Shown here piece after piece: positions 6,797-13,468 of a stretch of 14,937 bases of DNA. The position numbers and the translations under genes were made by a program. The stretch lies in assembly GCA_022701925.1 (NCBI GenBank), contig JAKONM010000033.1:1-14937 (forward strand). The letters run 5' to 3'. Position 1 is the stretch's first letter. Each line of letters starts with the position of its first letter. The DNA is from Microbacteriaceae bacterium (lineage in GTDB: Bacteria > Actinomycetota > Actinomycetes > Actinomycetales > Microbacteriaceae). The notes under the pieces were generated by a model that had not been told where the DNA came from, did not search any database, and was given only the letters and a program-made list of their open reading frames with translations.

Positions 6797-8164
6797 GTGC
6801 ACATCGGCATCGACCTGGCCTGGGGGGCGAACGGCCGCACCGGGCTGGCGGCGGTGGACGACGACGGCCGCCTGCTCGACTCGGCGAGCGTGCGCACCGA
6901 CGCCGAGATCGCCGGCTGGCTCGACGCGCACGGCCCGGCCGTGGTGGTGGCGGTGGACGCGCCGCTCGTGGTGCCGAACGCGACCGGGCGGCGGGAGGCG
7001 GAGCGGCTGATCGGGCTCGTGTACGCGCGCTACGACGCGGGCGCCCACCCGACGAACCGGTCGCGCCCGTGGATGGATCCCCCGCGCGGCATGCAGCTGG
7101 CCGAGTCCCGCGGCTGGAGCGTCGACCCGGACCACACCGGCACCGAGCAGCGGCCCGTCTGCCTGGAGGTGTACCCGCATCCCGGCATGGTCGGGCTCTT
7201 CGGTCTGGGCCGCGTCGTGCCCTACAAGAAGGGCTCCTTCGCCGACCGGCGGGCCGGCTTCGAGCGCCTGGTCGGCCTGATCGAGACGCTGCCCGCCCTC
7301 GACCTGCCGCGGAGCGCGGCCTGGGCCTCGGTGCGCGAGCGCCTGGCCGCAGCGACCCGGCTGGTCGACCTGGACCGGCTCGAGGACGAGGTCGACGCCG
7401 TGTTCTGCGCCCACCTGGCGTGGCGGTGGGCGCGGCGCGACGGCTCGCTCGTCGTCTACGGGGACCTGCGGCAGGGGTACGTGGTGGCGCCGCCCCCGCC
7501 GGAGCAGCCACCGACGCCACGGGGCGCTCCCGGGGGCGCGGTGGCCGCCGCGCCGATCGAGGAGCGCCCGCCGGTCGGCGTCGGCCCCTGGCGGGGGGAG
7601 TGGCCGGAGGGCGAGCAGTGGGACCCCGAGCTGCTGCGGCAGGGGGACTCCCGCAACGTCGTGGACGCCTACCGCTACTGGCGGATGGAGGCGATCGTCG
7701 CCGACCTCGACGCCCGGCGGCACCCGTTCTCGGTCGCGATCGAGAACTGGCAGCACGACCTGAACATCGGGTCGATCGTGCGCACGGCGAACGCCTTCGC
7801 CGCCGCGACGGTGCACATCGTGGGCCGGCGGCGCTGGAACAAGCGGGGTGCGATGGTGACCGACCGCTACCAGCACGTGCTGCACCACGACGACGTCGCG
7901 GGGCTGCTGCAGTGGGCACGGGGGCGCGGGCTGCCGGTCGTGGCGGTCGACAACGTGCCGGCCTCCGTGCCGATCACGGCGTACGACCTGCCCGAGCGCT
8001 GCGTGCTGCTGTTCGGGCAGGAGGGGCCGGGCCTGTCGGCGGAGGCGCTCGCGGGCGCCGACGCGGTGGTCGAGATCCCGCAGTACGGCTCCACCCGCTC
8101 GATCAACGCCTCCGCCGCCGCGGCGATCGTCATGCACGAGTGGGTGCGCCGCTGGGCGCGCTGA
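6797..8164 (+). CDS. fusion protein: DUF429 (RNase H-like) domain + SpoU/TrmH RNA 2'-O-methyltransferase domain
   Basis: One uninterrupted 455-aa frame holds two families. Residues 1-230 are DUF429, a predicted RNase H-fold nuclease: GIDLAWG with Asp6, VAVDAPLVVPN with Asp54, CLEVYPHP, and LEDEVDA with Asp197 and Asp200, ending at GYVVAPP as family members do. Residues 231-270 are a Pro/Ala/Gly-rich linker. Residues 271-455 are a SPOUT methyltransferase: motif 1 NIGSIVRTANAF (Asn323, Arg329), motif 2 LFGQEGPGLS (Glu409) and motif 3 IPQYGSTRSINASAA (Asn437). The second part should use S-adenosylmethionine to 2'-O-methylate tRNA or rRNA. The role of DUF429 is unproven. A GTG at 7541 inside the linker could start a separate methyltransferase. 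The chosen GTG 6797 has a -10 box at leaderless spacing. Most relatives I recall are separate proteins. Confidence 0.88.
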   Translation: MHIGIDLAWGANGRTGLAAVDDDGRLLDSASVRTDAEIAGWLDAHGPAVVVAVDAPLVVPNATGRREAERLIGLVYARYDAGAHPTNRSRPWMDPPRGMQLAESRGWSVDPDHTGTEQRPVCLEVYPHPGMVGLFGLGRVVPYKKGSFADRRAGFERLVGLIETLPALDLPRSAAWASVRERLAAATRLVDLDRLEDEVDAVFCAHLAWRWARRDGSLVVYGDLRQGYVVAPPPPEQPPTPRGAPGGAVAAAPIEERPPVGVGPWRGEWPEGEQWDPELLRQGDSRNVVDAYRYWRMEAIVADLDARRHPFSVAIENWQHDLNIGSIVRTANAFAAATVHIVGRRRWNKRGAMVTDRYQHVLHHDDVAGLLQWARGRGLPVVAVDNVPASVPITAYDLPERCVLLFGQEGPGLSAEALAGADAVVEIPQYGSTRSINASAAAAIVMHEWVRRWAR

Positions 8165-8176
8165 GCGCCGCGCGCG

Positions 8177-8210
8177 GGTCCGGGGTCCTGGTCGAGCAGG
8201 GCCCCGGACC
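8177..8210. terminator. hairpin terminator between convergent genes
   Basis: GGTCCGGGGTCCTG (8177-8190) and CAGGGCCCCGGACC (8197-8210) pair at 13 of 14 positions, the last being T-G, around the loop GTCGAG. It lies 12 nt after the methyltransferase stop and 12 nt beyond the SHOCT-gene stop from the other side, so it can serve both. There is no T-run, which is common in very GC-rich actinobacteria. Confidence 0.65.
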
Positions 8211-8222
8211 GGGCGCCGCGGG

Positions 8223-8513
8223 TCAGCGCTTCGTCGGACGGTTGGCGCGCAGCACCTCGAGGCGCGAGCGGTACTCGACCTCGTCGATCTGACCCGTGGC
8301 GAACCGCTCCGACAGCGTCGCCTCGGGGGAGCGGTGGGGGCCGGCGGCCGGACCGCCGTACTCCGCCCAGCGGCGTCGCGCACCGCGCCGGAACAGCAGC
8401 GCCAGCACGACGATCACGGCGAGCCAGAACAGCGGGACGAGCAGGAAGAAGGGGCCGGGGCCGGGGCCGTACGCCCAGGGCGTGGCGGCGAGAGCGGTGA
8501 GCGGTGTGAGCAT
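8223..8513 (-). CDS. small membrane protein with C-terminal SHOCT domain
   Basis: A 96-aa protein. Residues 1-20 are a short Gly/Pro-rich lead, about 21-42 (FFLLVPLFWLAVIVVLALLF) form one membrane helix followed by the basic stretch RRGARRR, and 62-92 (SPEATLSERFATGQIDEVEY and on) form a SHOCT domain with the typical L-x-x-R-[FY]-A-x-G-x-I-x-x-x-E-[FY] pattern. SHOCT is a short helical-hairpin domain, thought to mediate oligomerisation or scaffolding. No enzyme function is expected. The ATG at 8513 is set by GGAGG 4 nt upstream, the best Shine-Dalgarno site in the window. It lies downstream of the two-component genes on the same strand, 128 bp after the regulator stop, and could be a target or an accessory of that system. 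Confidence 0.82.
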   Translation of the reverse strand: MLTPLTALAATPWAYGPGPGPFFLLVPLFWLAVIVVLALLFRRGARRRWAEYGGPAAGPHRSPEATLSERFATGQIDEVEYRSRLEVLRANRPTKR

Positions 8514-8641
8514 GATGCCTCCGGAAGGAGCGGGGTGCGACCCGATCGGGCCGTGCAGCAAGGCTCCGCCGATCGCCCTGCCGGCGCGTCCGCCCGCGGG
8601 AGTCAGCTCGCCTGCTCCCCGGGGAGTGCCTCGGGAACGCG
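8514..8641. other. intergenic spacer with short palindromes
   Basis: This spacer separates the response-regulator stop from the SHOCT-gene start. It holds the perfect palindromes CTCCCCGGGGAG (8615-8626), CCCGCGGG (8593-8600) and CCCGATCGGG (8541-8550). The first could form part of a terminator for the two-component genes, but with no loop it would need rearranged pairing. No clear -10 box for the SHOCT gene is visible, unlike most genes here. Confidence 0.4.
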
Positions 8642-9316
8642 TCAGCCCTGCCAGCCGGGGGAGACCAGGCCGGTCTCGTAGGCGGTGACCACCAGCTGCA
8701 CCCGGTCGCGGGCGTCCAGCTTCCCCATGACGCGCGACACGTGGGTCTTCGCGGTGAGGGGGCTGAGGAACAGCCGCGCCGCGATCTCGTCGTTGGTCAG
8801 GCCCTGCCCGACCAGCGTCAGCACCTCCCGCTCCCGCTCCGTCAGGGGGGACAGCCGGTCGGAGGCGGGGGCCCGGCGCAGGCCCCGCGCCACCCGCTCC
8901 AGCAGGCGCCGGGTCGGTCCGGGGCTCAGCAGCGCGTCCCCGGCGGCTGCGACGCGCACGGCGCGGATCAGCTCGGCCGGCTCGGTGTCCTTCACCAGGA
9001 ACCCGCTGGCGCCGGCGCGCACGGCCTCGGCGACGTACTCGTCCAGCTCGAAGGTCGTGACGACCACGACGTGGCAGTGCTCCAGCCCGGCCGTGCCCAC
9101 GATCTGCGCGGTGGCCCACAGCCCGTCGCCGTCGGGCATCCGGATGTCCATCAGCAGCACGTCGGGCCGGGTGCGCCGCGCGGCGTCCACCGCCTCACGG
9201 CCCGTGGCGGCCTCGCCGACCACCTCGATGCCGGGCTGGGCGTCGAGCAGGGCGCGGAAGCCGGCCCGCACCAGCGCCTGGTCGTCGGCCAGCAGCACCC
9301 GCACCGGCCCGGTCAC
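8642..9316 (-). CDS. response regulator, NarL/LuxR family
   Basis: A 224-aa two-component regulator. Residues 5-120 are the receiver domain: acidic pair Asp11-Asp12, phospho-acceptor Asp57 in LLMDIRMP, Thr87-Thr88 and Lys109 in GFLVKD. Residues about 155-215 are a LuxR-type helix-turn-helix: LTEREREVLTLVGQGLTNDEIAARL, then LSPLTAKTHVSRVMGKL. It should bind DNA as a dimer when phosphorylated by the kinase encoded just upstream. The GTG start at 9316 overlaps the kinase TGA as GTGA, so the two are translationally coupled. Targets are unknown; the downstream SHOCT gene and the shared kinase/clpS promoter region are candidates. Confidence 0.92.
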   Translation of the reverse strand: MTGPVRVLLADDQALVRAGFRALLDAQPGIEVVGEAATGREAVDAARRTRPDVLLMDIRMPDGDGLWATAQIVGTAGLEHCHVVVVTTFELDEYVAEAVRAGASGFLVKDTEPAELIRAVRVAAAGDALLSPGPTRRLLERVARGLRRAPASDRLSPLTEREREVLTLVGQGLTNDEIAARLFLSPLTAKTHVSRVMGKLDARDRVQLVVTAYETGLVSPGWQG

Positions 9317-10473
9317 GCGGGCGCCGTCCCGGCGGGCAGGGGCAGCCGCGCCACCACCTCGAGCCCGTCGTCGTGCACCACGGCCTCGAGCGTGCCACCC
9401 AGCTGCGCCGCGCGCTCCCGCATGCCGGTCATGCCGTTGCCGGCATGCACGGCGGCGGGCCGACCGCCGGGCCGCCGGTCGCGCACGCGCACCACGGCCG
9501 CGCGCCCCTCCGCCGCCAGCTCGACCGCGATCGCGGCGCCCGGCGCGTGCCGGCGGGCGTTCGTCAGCGACTCCTGCACGATCCGGTAGACCGCCAGCTG
9601 CACCGTCCGCGGCAGGGCGCCGGGGAGCCGGTCGACCACCTCGACCCGGGCGCCCGACTCGCGCACCTGCTGCAGCAGCGCGGGCAGCGCGGCCAGCCCC
9701 GGCTCCGGCGCGGTCGGCGCCCGCTCGTCGCCGCGCAGCAGGCCCAGCACGCCGCGCACCTCGTCGAGCGCCGAACGGCTGACGTCGCGCACCGCCGTCA
9801 GCGCCTCTACGGCCGCCTCCGGGCGGTCGGCGGCCAGGTGCAGCCCCACCCCGGCCTGCACCGAGATGGAGGAGAGGCTGTGCGCCAGCACGTCGTGCAG
9901 CTCTCGGGCGATGCGCACGCGCTCCTGCTCGACGGCGATGCGCTGGGCGTCCGCGGCACGGCGGGCCTCCTCCTCCGCGCGCTGGCGCCGGGCGCGGCGG
10001 AAGGCGCCGGCGCCGAAGGCCAGCACCAGCAGCATCATCGTGCCGAGGGAGCGACCGGCCCCGACCGCCTCGGCGCCGCTGAACAGCAGGGTCAGCGGCA
10101 CCGCGATCATCGCCGCGACGGTGCCCGCCGCCCACCAGCGCGCGTCGCGCGACACCGACCAGGCGACGACGACGGCCAGCGGCAGCAGCGCCAGCGGCGG
10201 CACCGGCACCAGCAGCGCGGCGACCAGCTCGAGCGCGCCGGCCGCGACGACCGCGGGCCCGGGGCGGCGGCGCAGCAGCAGCACCGCGACCACGGTCGCC
10301 GCGCCGAGCAGTCCGTACGGCAGCGCCTGCACCGCCTCCAGCCGCACGCCGGCACGGTCGGGCGGCACCGCCCGCAGCACCCCGGCGACCGCGAGCCCCG
10401 TCTGCGGCACGGCGGCCAGCGGCAGCAGCACGCCCAGCCGCGGCCCGCGGCGGCCCCTCCCGTCCCGGTGCAC
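9313..10473 (-). CDS. sensor histidine kinase, NarL-partner type (HisKA_3)
   Basis: A 386-aa membrane kinase that pairs with the overlapping regulator gene. Residues about 12-155 contain five or six hydrophobic segments with very short loops, so the stimulus is probably sensed in or at the membrane. A basic/acidic linker (157-185) leads to the HisKA_3 dimerisation domain, ERVRIARELHDVLAHSL, with phospho-acceptor His193. The HATPase domain follows: N box ESLTNARRHA (Asn305), a poor G1 region RDRRPGG (331-337) in place of DxGxG, and G2 NGMTGMRERAAQLGGTLEA. The last part (VVARLPL) is the usual end. GTG 10473 is chosen because TACGGT lies 6 nt upstream and the family N-terminus begins there; the frame runs further upstream but would overlap clpS. 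The signal is unknown. Confidence 0.92.
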   Translation of the reverse strand: MHRDGRGRRGPRLGVLLPLAAVPQTGLAVAGVLRAVPPDRAGVRLEAVQALPYGLLGAATVVAVLLLRRRPGPAVVAAGALELVAALLVPVPPLALLPLAVVVAWSVSRDARWWAAGTVAAMIAVPLTLLFSGAEAVGAGRSLGTMMLLVLAFGAGAFRRARRQRAEEEARRAADAQRIAVEQERVRIARELHDVLAHSLSSISVQAGVGLHLAADRPEAAVEALTAVRDVSRSALDEVRGVLGLLRGDERAPTAPEPGLAALPALLQQVRESGARVEVVDRLPGALPRTVQLAVYRIVQESLTNARRHAPGAAIAVELAAEGRAAVVRVRDRRPGGRPAAVHAGNGMTGMRERAAQLGGTLEAVVHDDGLEVVARLPLPAGTAPA

Positions 10474-10485
10474 CGTCCGACCGTA
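10474..10485 (-). promoter_or_regulatory. -10 box of a probable leaderless promoter for the histidine kinase operon
   Basis: On the minus strand TACGGT (10485-10480) is followed by CGGACG and GTG 10473. Spacing is 6 nt and there is no ribosome site. It lies in the 114-bp divergent region shared with clpS. Confidence 0.55.
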
Positions 10486-10506
10486 GTCACGGGCCCGTCG
10501 CAGCGC

Positions 10507-10534
10507 GTACGCCGCAGGGAGTACGTCGCGGGGA
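10507..10534. repeat. 14-bp tandem repeat in the kinase/clpS divergent promoter region
   Basis: GTACGCCGCAGGGA (10507-10520) is followed directly by GTACGTCGCGGGGA (10521-10534), with 12 of 14 positions equal. Two adjacent copies about 1.3 helical turns apart could be a binding site for a dimeric regulator such as the neighbouring NarL-type protein. This is inference only. Confidence 0.5.
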
Positions 10535-10541
10535 GCGCGGA

Positions 10542-10559
10542 GCGCACCGGGGAGTGCGC
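10542..10559. repeat. short inverted repeat upstream of clpS
   Basis: GCGCAC (10542-10547) and GTGCGC (10554-10559) form perfect 6-bp arms around CGGGGA. It sits about 17 nt upstream of the putative clpS -10 box, where an operator could act. In such GC-rich DNA a chance match is quite possible. Confidence 0.35.
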
Positions 10560-10575
10560 CGCGGCCGCCCCGTGC

Positions 10576-10587
10576 GACCCTGGAGGG
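10576..10587 (+). promoter_or_regulatory. possible -10 box before clpS
   Basis: GACCCT (10576-10581) is followed by 6 nt and GTG 10588. It resembles the TACCCT-type boxes seen at other starts here but lacks the first T. The GGAGGG between box and start lies directly against the GTG, too close to act as a normal ribosome site. Confidence 0.4.
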
Positions 10588-10869
10588 GTGACCGACGTGC
10601 TCGAGGAGATCCGCCTCGACGAGGACCTGCGACTCGGCGAGCCCTGGACGCTGCTGGTGTGGGACGACCCCGTGAACCTGATGACCTACGTCACCTTCGT
10701 CTTCACCAGCTACTTCGGCTTCCCGCGCAGCAAGGCGGAGCACCTGATGCTGCAGGTGCACACGGAGGGCAAGGCCGCCGTCGCGAGCGGCAGCCGCGAG
10801 GAGGTCGAGCGGCACCTGGAGGCGATGCACGGCTACGGCCTGCAGGCCACGATGCAGCAGGCGGGCTGA
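10588..10869 (+). CDS. clpS: ATP-dependent Clp protease adaptor ClpS
   Basis: ClpS binds proteins with bulky hydrophobic N-terminal residues and hands them to the ClpC/ClpA unfoldase of the Clp protease in the cytosol. The 93-aa product has the family length. The core shows WDDPVNLMTYVTFVF with the acidic pair Asp26-Asp27 and Asn30, then KAEHLMLQVHTEGKAAVASG with Met54, Val57 and His58, which line the N-degron pocket in E. coli ClpS. The ending SREEVERHLEAMHGYGLQATMQQ is typical of actinobacterial members. The GTG at 10588 gives the expected short N-terminal tail; a second GTG at 10597 is possible. DUF2017 begins one base after the stop, the usual actinobacterial pairing. The clpS gene is divergent from the kinase gene. 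Confidence 0.93.
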   Translation: MTDVLEEIRLDEDLRLGEPWTLLVWDDPVNLMTYVTFVFTSYFGFPRSKAEHLMLQVHTEGKAAVASGSREEVERHLEAMHGYGLQATMQQAG

Positions 10870-10870
10870 C

Positions 10871-11356
10871 GTGAAGGTGCTGGGCGAGTTCACCCGTCGC
10901 GACGGGGCGATCCACCGACGCTTCACGCGGTCCGAGCGCAAGATGATCGCGAACCTGGCGGGCGGCCTGGCCGAGACGCTCGACCAGGCGGGCGAGCTGG
11001 ACTCCTACGAGGACCCGGTGCTCCTGCGGCTGCTGCCGGTCGCCGCGCCGGACGATCCGGACGCCTCCGCCGAGTTCGCCTCCGCCACCCGGGAGCGGCT
11101 GGCGGGCGGCAAGGCCGAGGGCGCGCGACGGCTGGTGGCGGACCTGGAGGCGGCCCCGGACGGGCGGGTGCGCCTGGACGACGACGAGGCGGTCGTCTGG
11201 CTGAAGGCGCTGGGCGACCTGCGGCTGGCGCTGGCGGAGCGCGTCGGGTTCGAGTCGCTGCAGGCCTCGCACGGGCCGCAGGCCGTGATCTACGGCTGGC
11301 TGACCTGGCTGCAGGGCAGCCTGGTGGAGGCGCTGGAGGACCGGCCCGACGCCTGA
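10871..11356 (+). CDS. DUF2017 family protein
   Basis: A 161-aa soluble protein of unknown function. Actinobacterial genomes often encode this family immediately after clpS, as here, with a single base between the clpS stop and the GTG start at 10871. That implies one mRNA and translational coupling. Recognisable parts are the start RRDGAIHRRFTRSERKMIANLAGGL, the PVLLRLLPVA segment near residue 55 followed by an acidic stretch, and the helical end with DEAVVWLKALGDLRLALAERVG and a final tryptophan-rich WLTWLQGSLVEAL. There is no signal peptide or membrane helix. The gene neighbourhood suggests a link to Clp proteolysis, but that is inference. Its stop lies 6 nt from the stop of the convergent YhgE/Pip gene. 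Confidence 0.88.
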   Translation: MKVLGEFTRRDGAIHRRFTRSERKMIANLAGGLAETLDQAGELDSYEDPVLLRLLPVAAPDDPDASAEFASATRERLAGGKAEGARRLVADLEAAPDGRVRLDDDEAVVWLKALGDLRLALAERVGFESLQASHGPQAVIYGWLTWLQGSLVEALEDRPDA

Positions 11357-11362
11357 CTCCGG

Positions 11363-13468
11363 TCAGCCGCCCAGCAGGCTGGGCTGCAGGTCGCGCAGCG
11401 TGCGGTGCCGCGTCATGCGGGCCGCGATGGCCGCGGTCAGGGCCACCGCGACGACCAGCCACGTGGCCAGCACGCCCGCGTCGACCGCCGCCAGCGACAG
11501 GTCGCCGCCGTACATCACCTGCCGCAGCGCGTCCACGGCGTAGGTCATGGGCAGCGCGTGGTGCAGCGCGGCCAGCGGCCCCGGCAGCGTCTGCCAGGGG
11601 AAGGTGCCGCCCGCGGTCACCAGCTGCACCAGCATCAGGATCAGCCCGAGGAACTGCCCCACGCTGCCGAGCGCCGCGTTCAGCAGCAGCAGGATCGCCG
11701 CGAAGGCGCCGGCCGTCAGCAGCAGCACGCCGATCGTGAGCACGGGGTGCACGACGCGGATGCCCAGCGGCCCGGTCGCGATCAGGAACAGCGCCAGCAT
11801 CTGGACGGCCCCCAGCAGGGCGGGCGTCAGCCAGCCGGCCAGCGCGATGCGCACCGGCTGCCGCACGGCGGTGATCGCGCGGCGGGAGAGCGGTCGCAGG
11901 ATCAGGAACAGCGCGTACGAGCCGATCCAGGCGGCCAGGCTGAGGAACAGCGGCGCCAGGCCGGCGCCGTAGGTGCCCGCCCTGGCAGCGTTGCGGGTCG
12001 AGACCGTCACCGGGTCGCTGAGCGCCGCGGCCTGGGCGGTGCGCTGCGCGGCGGTGGTCGCGGGGATCGCGCTGACGCCCTTCGCCAGCCCGGCGTGCAG
12101 CGACTCGGCGCCCGAGGCCAGCCGCTCCGTCCCGCTGGCGAGCGAGGCGCTGCCGTCCGAGACGCTCGACGCGCCGGAGGCGAGCCGCGCGGCGCCCGAG
12201 GCGAGCGAGGCGGTGCCGGACCGCAGCGACGCCGCACCGGAGGCGAGCCGCTCCGTGCCCGACGCCAGGTCGCGGGCGCCGGAGCGCAGCGACCGCGCCC
12301 CGTCGGCGACCCGGTCCGCGCCCGCGGCCGCCTTCGACGCGGCGGAGGAGACGGAGGAGGCGCCGCCGGCCACCTCGCGCGCGCCGCTCGCCACGTTGGA
12401 GGCCCCGGCGGCGAGCGCGTCGGCCTTCGAGGCCGCCTGCGCCAGCGCGTCGCGCGACGGGGCGAGCACCGCCACCGCCTGCTGGATCTGCGCCGGGGAG
12501 AGCCCGTCCGCGGCCAGCCGCCGGGCGAGCGCGTCGGCCGTCGCGGTCGAACCGGCCGCCTGCCGCAGCGCCGCCGCCAGCGCCCGGTCGCCCGACGCCA
12601 CCTGCTCGGCGCCGGAGGCGACCCGCGTGGCGCCCGCGGGCAGGGCGCTCGAGCGGGACGCCAGGGCGTCGAGCCCGGAGGACAGCGAGCCGGCGCCGGA
12701 GGCCACCTGCCCCGCCCCCGACCGCAGCCGAGCGGCGCCGTCCGCGGCGCTCGCGGCGCCCCTCGCCAGCGTCGCCGCGCCCGTCGCGGCCGACCGCGCG
12801 CCCGCGGCGGCGGACGACGCCCCCGACGCCAGCCCGCTCGCGCCGCTCGCCAGCCTGTCGGCGCCGCTCGCCGCGGCCTCGGCCCCGTCCTGCAGGTCGC
12901 CGGCGCCGGAGGAGGCGTCGGCCAGGTCGGAGCGGATGGTCGACAGCGACACCAGGAACCGCTCCGCCGCGGTGCGCCCCACCTGGGACGCGACCGTGTC
13001 GCGCACCTGGGTGGCGACGCTCTTCGCGATGGTGGAGGAGAGGTAGCTGTTCGCGTCGTTGGTCGACAGCACGATGCGCGCCTTCGACGGGTCCGAGCCC
13101 GCGACCGACGCCAGGTCCTCCGAGAAGCCGGCGGGGAAGGTCAGCACGAAGTCGACGCCGCCGGTCGCCAGCTCGTCCCGAGCCTGGGCCGCGGTCAGCT
13201 CGCGCCAGTCGAACGAGCCGTCGCGCACCAGGGCGTCGGCGGCGGCGCGGCCGCGGTTCACCGCGGCGCCGTCGTCCGTGGAGCCGGTGTCGGCCACGAC
13301 GACGCCGGCGGGCACGTTCGAGAAGCGCCCGTACGGGTCCAGGTTGCCCCACAGGTAGATGCCGCCGTAGAGCAGCGGCACGGCCATGAGGGCGACGAAG
13401 GCCAGCACGCCCAGGCGGGTGGAGGTGAGGCGGCGCAGCTCGGTGCGCAGCAGGGTGAGGACGGTCAT
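11363..13468 (-). CDS. YhgE/Pip family membrane protein with two heptad-repeat blocks
   Basis: A 701-aa protein of the YhgE/Pip family (related to Lactococcus phage infection protein Pip and to EsaA of type VII secretion). Order: membrane helix about 20-40, an extracytoplasmic domain (NLDPYGRFSNVPAGVVVAD to about 180), a long repeat region 190-461, and a C-terminal block of about five membrane helices between 504 and 685. The end resembles ABC-2 permeases. The repeat region has 15 and then 16 exact seven-residue units with the pattern x-x-[LVA]-x-x-G-[AT], split by 55 other residues. The heptads should form a long helical rod outside the membrane. The function is unproven; export or envelope attachment is usual speculation. 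ATG 13468 overlaps the preceding gene's TGA as ATGA, making it the third gene of the tetR operon. Confidence 0.9.
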   Translation of the reverse strand: MTVLTLLRTELRRLTSTRLGVLAFVALMAVPLLYGGIYLWGNLDPYGRFSNVPAGVVVADTGSTDDGAAVNRGRAAADALVRDGSFDWRELTAAQARDELATGGVDFVLTFPAGFSEDLASVAGSDPSKARIVLSTNDANSYLSSTIAKSVATQVRDTVASQVGRTAAERFLVSLSTIRSDLADASSGAGDLQDGAEAAASGADRLASGASGLASGASSAAAGARSAATGAATLARGAASAADGAARLRSGAGQVASGAGSLSSGLDALASRSSALPAGATRVASGAEQVASGDRALAAALRQAAGSTATADALARRLAADGLSPAQIQQAVAVLAPSRDALAQAASKADALAAGASNVASGAREVAGGASSVSSAASKAAAGADRVADGARSLRSGARDLASGTERLASGAASLRSGTASLASGAARLASGASSVSDGSASLASGTERLASGAESLHAGLAKGVSAIPATTAAQRTAQAAALSDPVTVSTRNAARAGTYGAGLAPLFLSLAAWIGSYALFLILRPLSRRAITAVRQPVRIALAGWLTPALLGAVQMLALFLIATGPLGIRVVHPVLTIGVLLLTAGAFAAILLLLNAALGSVGQFLGLILMLVQLVTAGGTFPWQTLPGPLAALHHALPMTYAVDALRQVMYGGDLSLAAVDAGVLATWLVVAVALTAAIAARMTRHRTLRDLQPSLLGG
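11369..11384. terminator. possible hairpin at the end of the convergent DUF2017 and YhgE/Pip genes
   Basis: GCCCAGC (11369-11375) and GCTGGGC (11378-11384) form a perfect 7-bp stem with a 2-nt loop, inside the last codons of the YhgE/Pip gene and 12 nt after the DUF2017 stop. A smaller stem CTGAC/GTCAG (11353-11357 and 11362-11366) contains both stop codons. There is no T-run. It might end clpS-DUF2017 transcription, but the inner stem could be just codon choice. Confidence 0.35.
12086..12421 (-). repeat. 16 tandem seven-codon units, second block in the YhgE/Pip gene
   Basis: Residues 350-461 divide exactly into 16 units of seven residues, such as DALAAGA, SNVASGA, ERLASGA and ASLRSGT. At DNA level this is a degenerate 21-bp tandem repeat. 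Gly at unit position 6 is present in nearly all units, Ala or Thr usually at position 7. Units have diverged, so this is an old protein repeat and not a fresh minisatellite. Confidence 0.8.
12587..12901 (-). repeat. 15 tandem seven-codon units, first block in the YhgE/Pip gene
   Basis: Residues 190-294 divide exactly into 15 seven-residue units, such as DRLASGA, SGLASGA, ATLARGA and GQVASGA. A 55-residue segment (295-349), rich in Ala and with LSPAQIQQAVAVLA, separates it from the second block. That gap is one residue short of eight heptads, so the phase slips there. Confidence 0.8.

Noticed and set aside
10474..10941. Histidine kinase frame extending upstream over clpS.
   Set aside because: The extension is antisense to the clear clpS gene and lacks kinase-family similarity; GTG 10473 has a -10 box directly upstream.
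12086..12901. Repeats that at first glance might be a CRISPR array or minisatellite.
   Set aside because: The period is 21 bp in frame with a membrane-protein gene, units are diverged at DNA level, and there are no spacers or cas genes.
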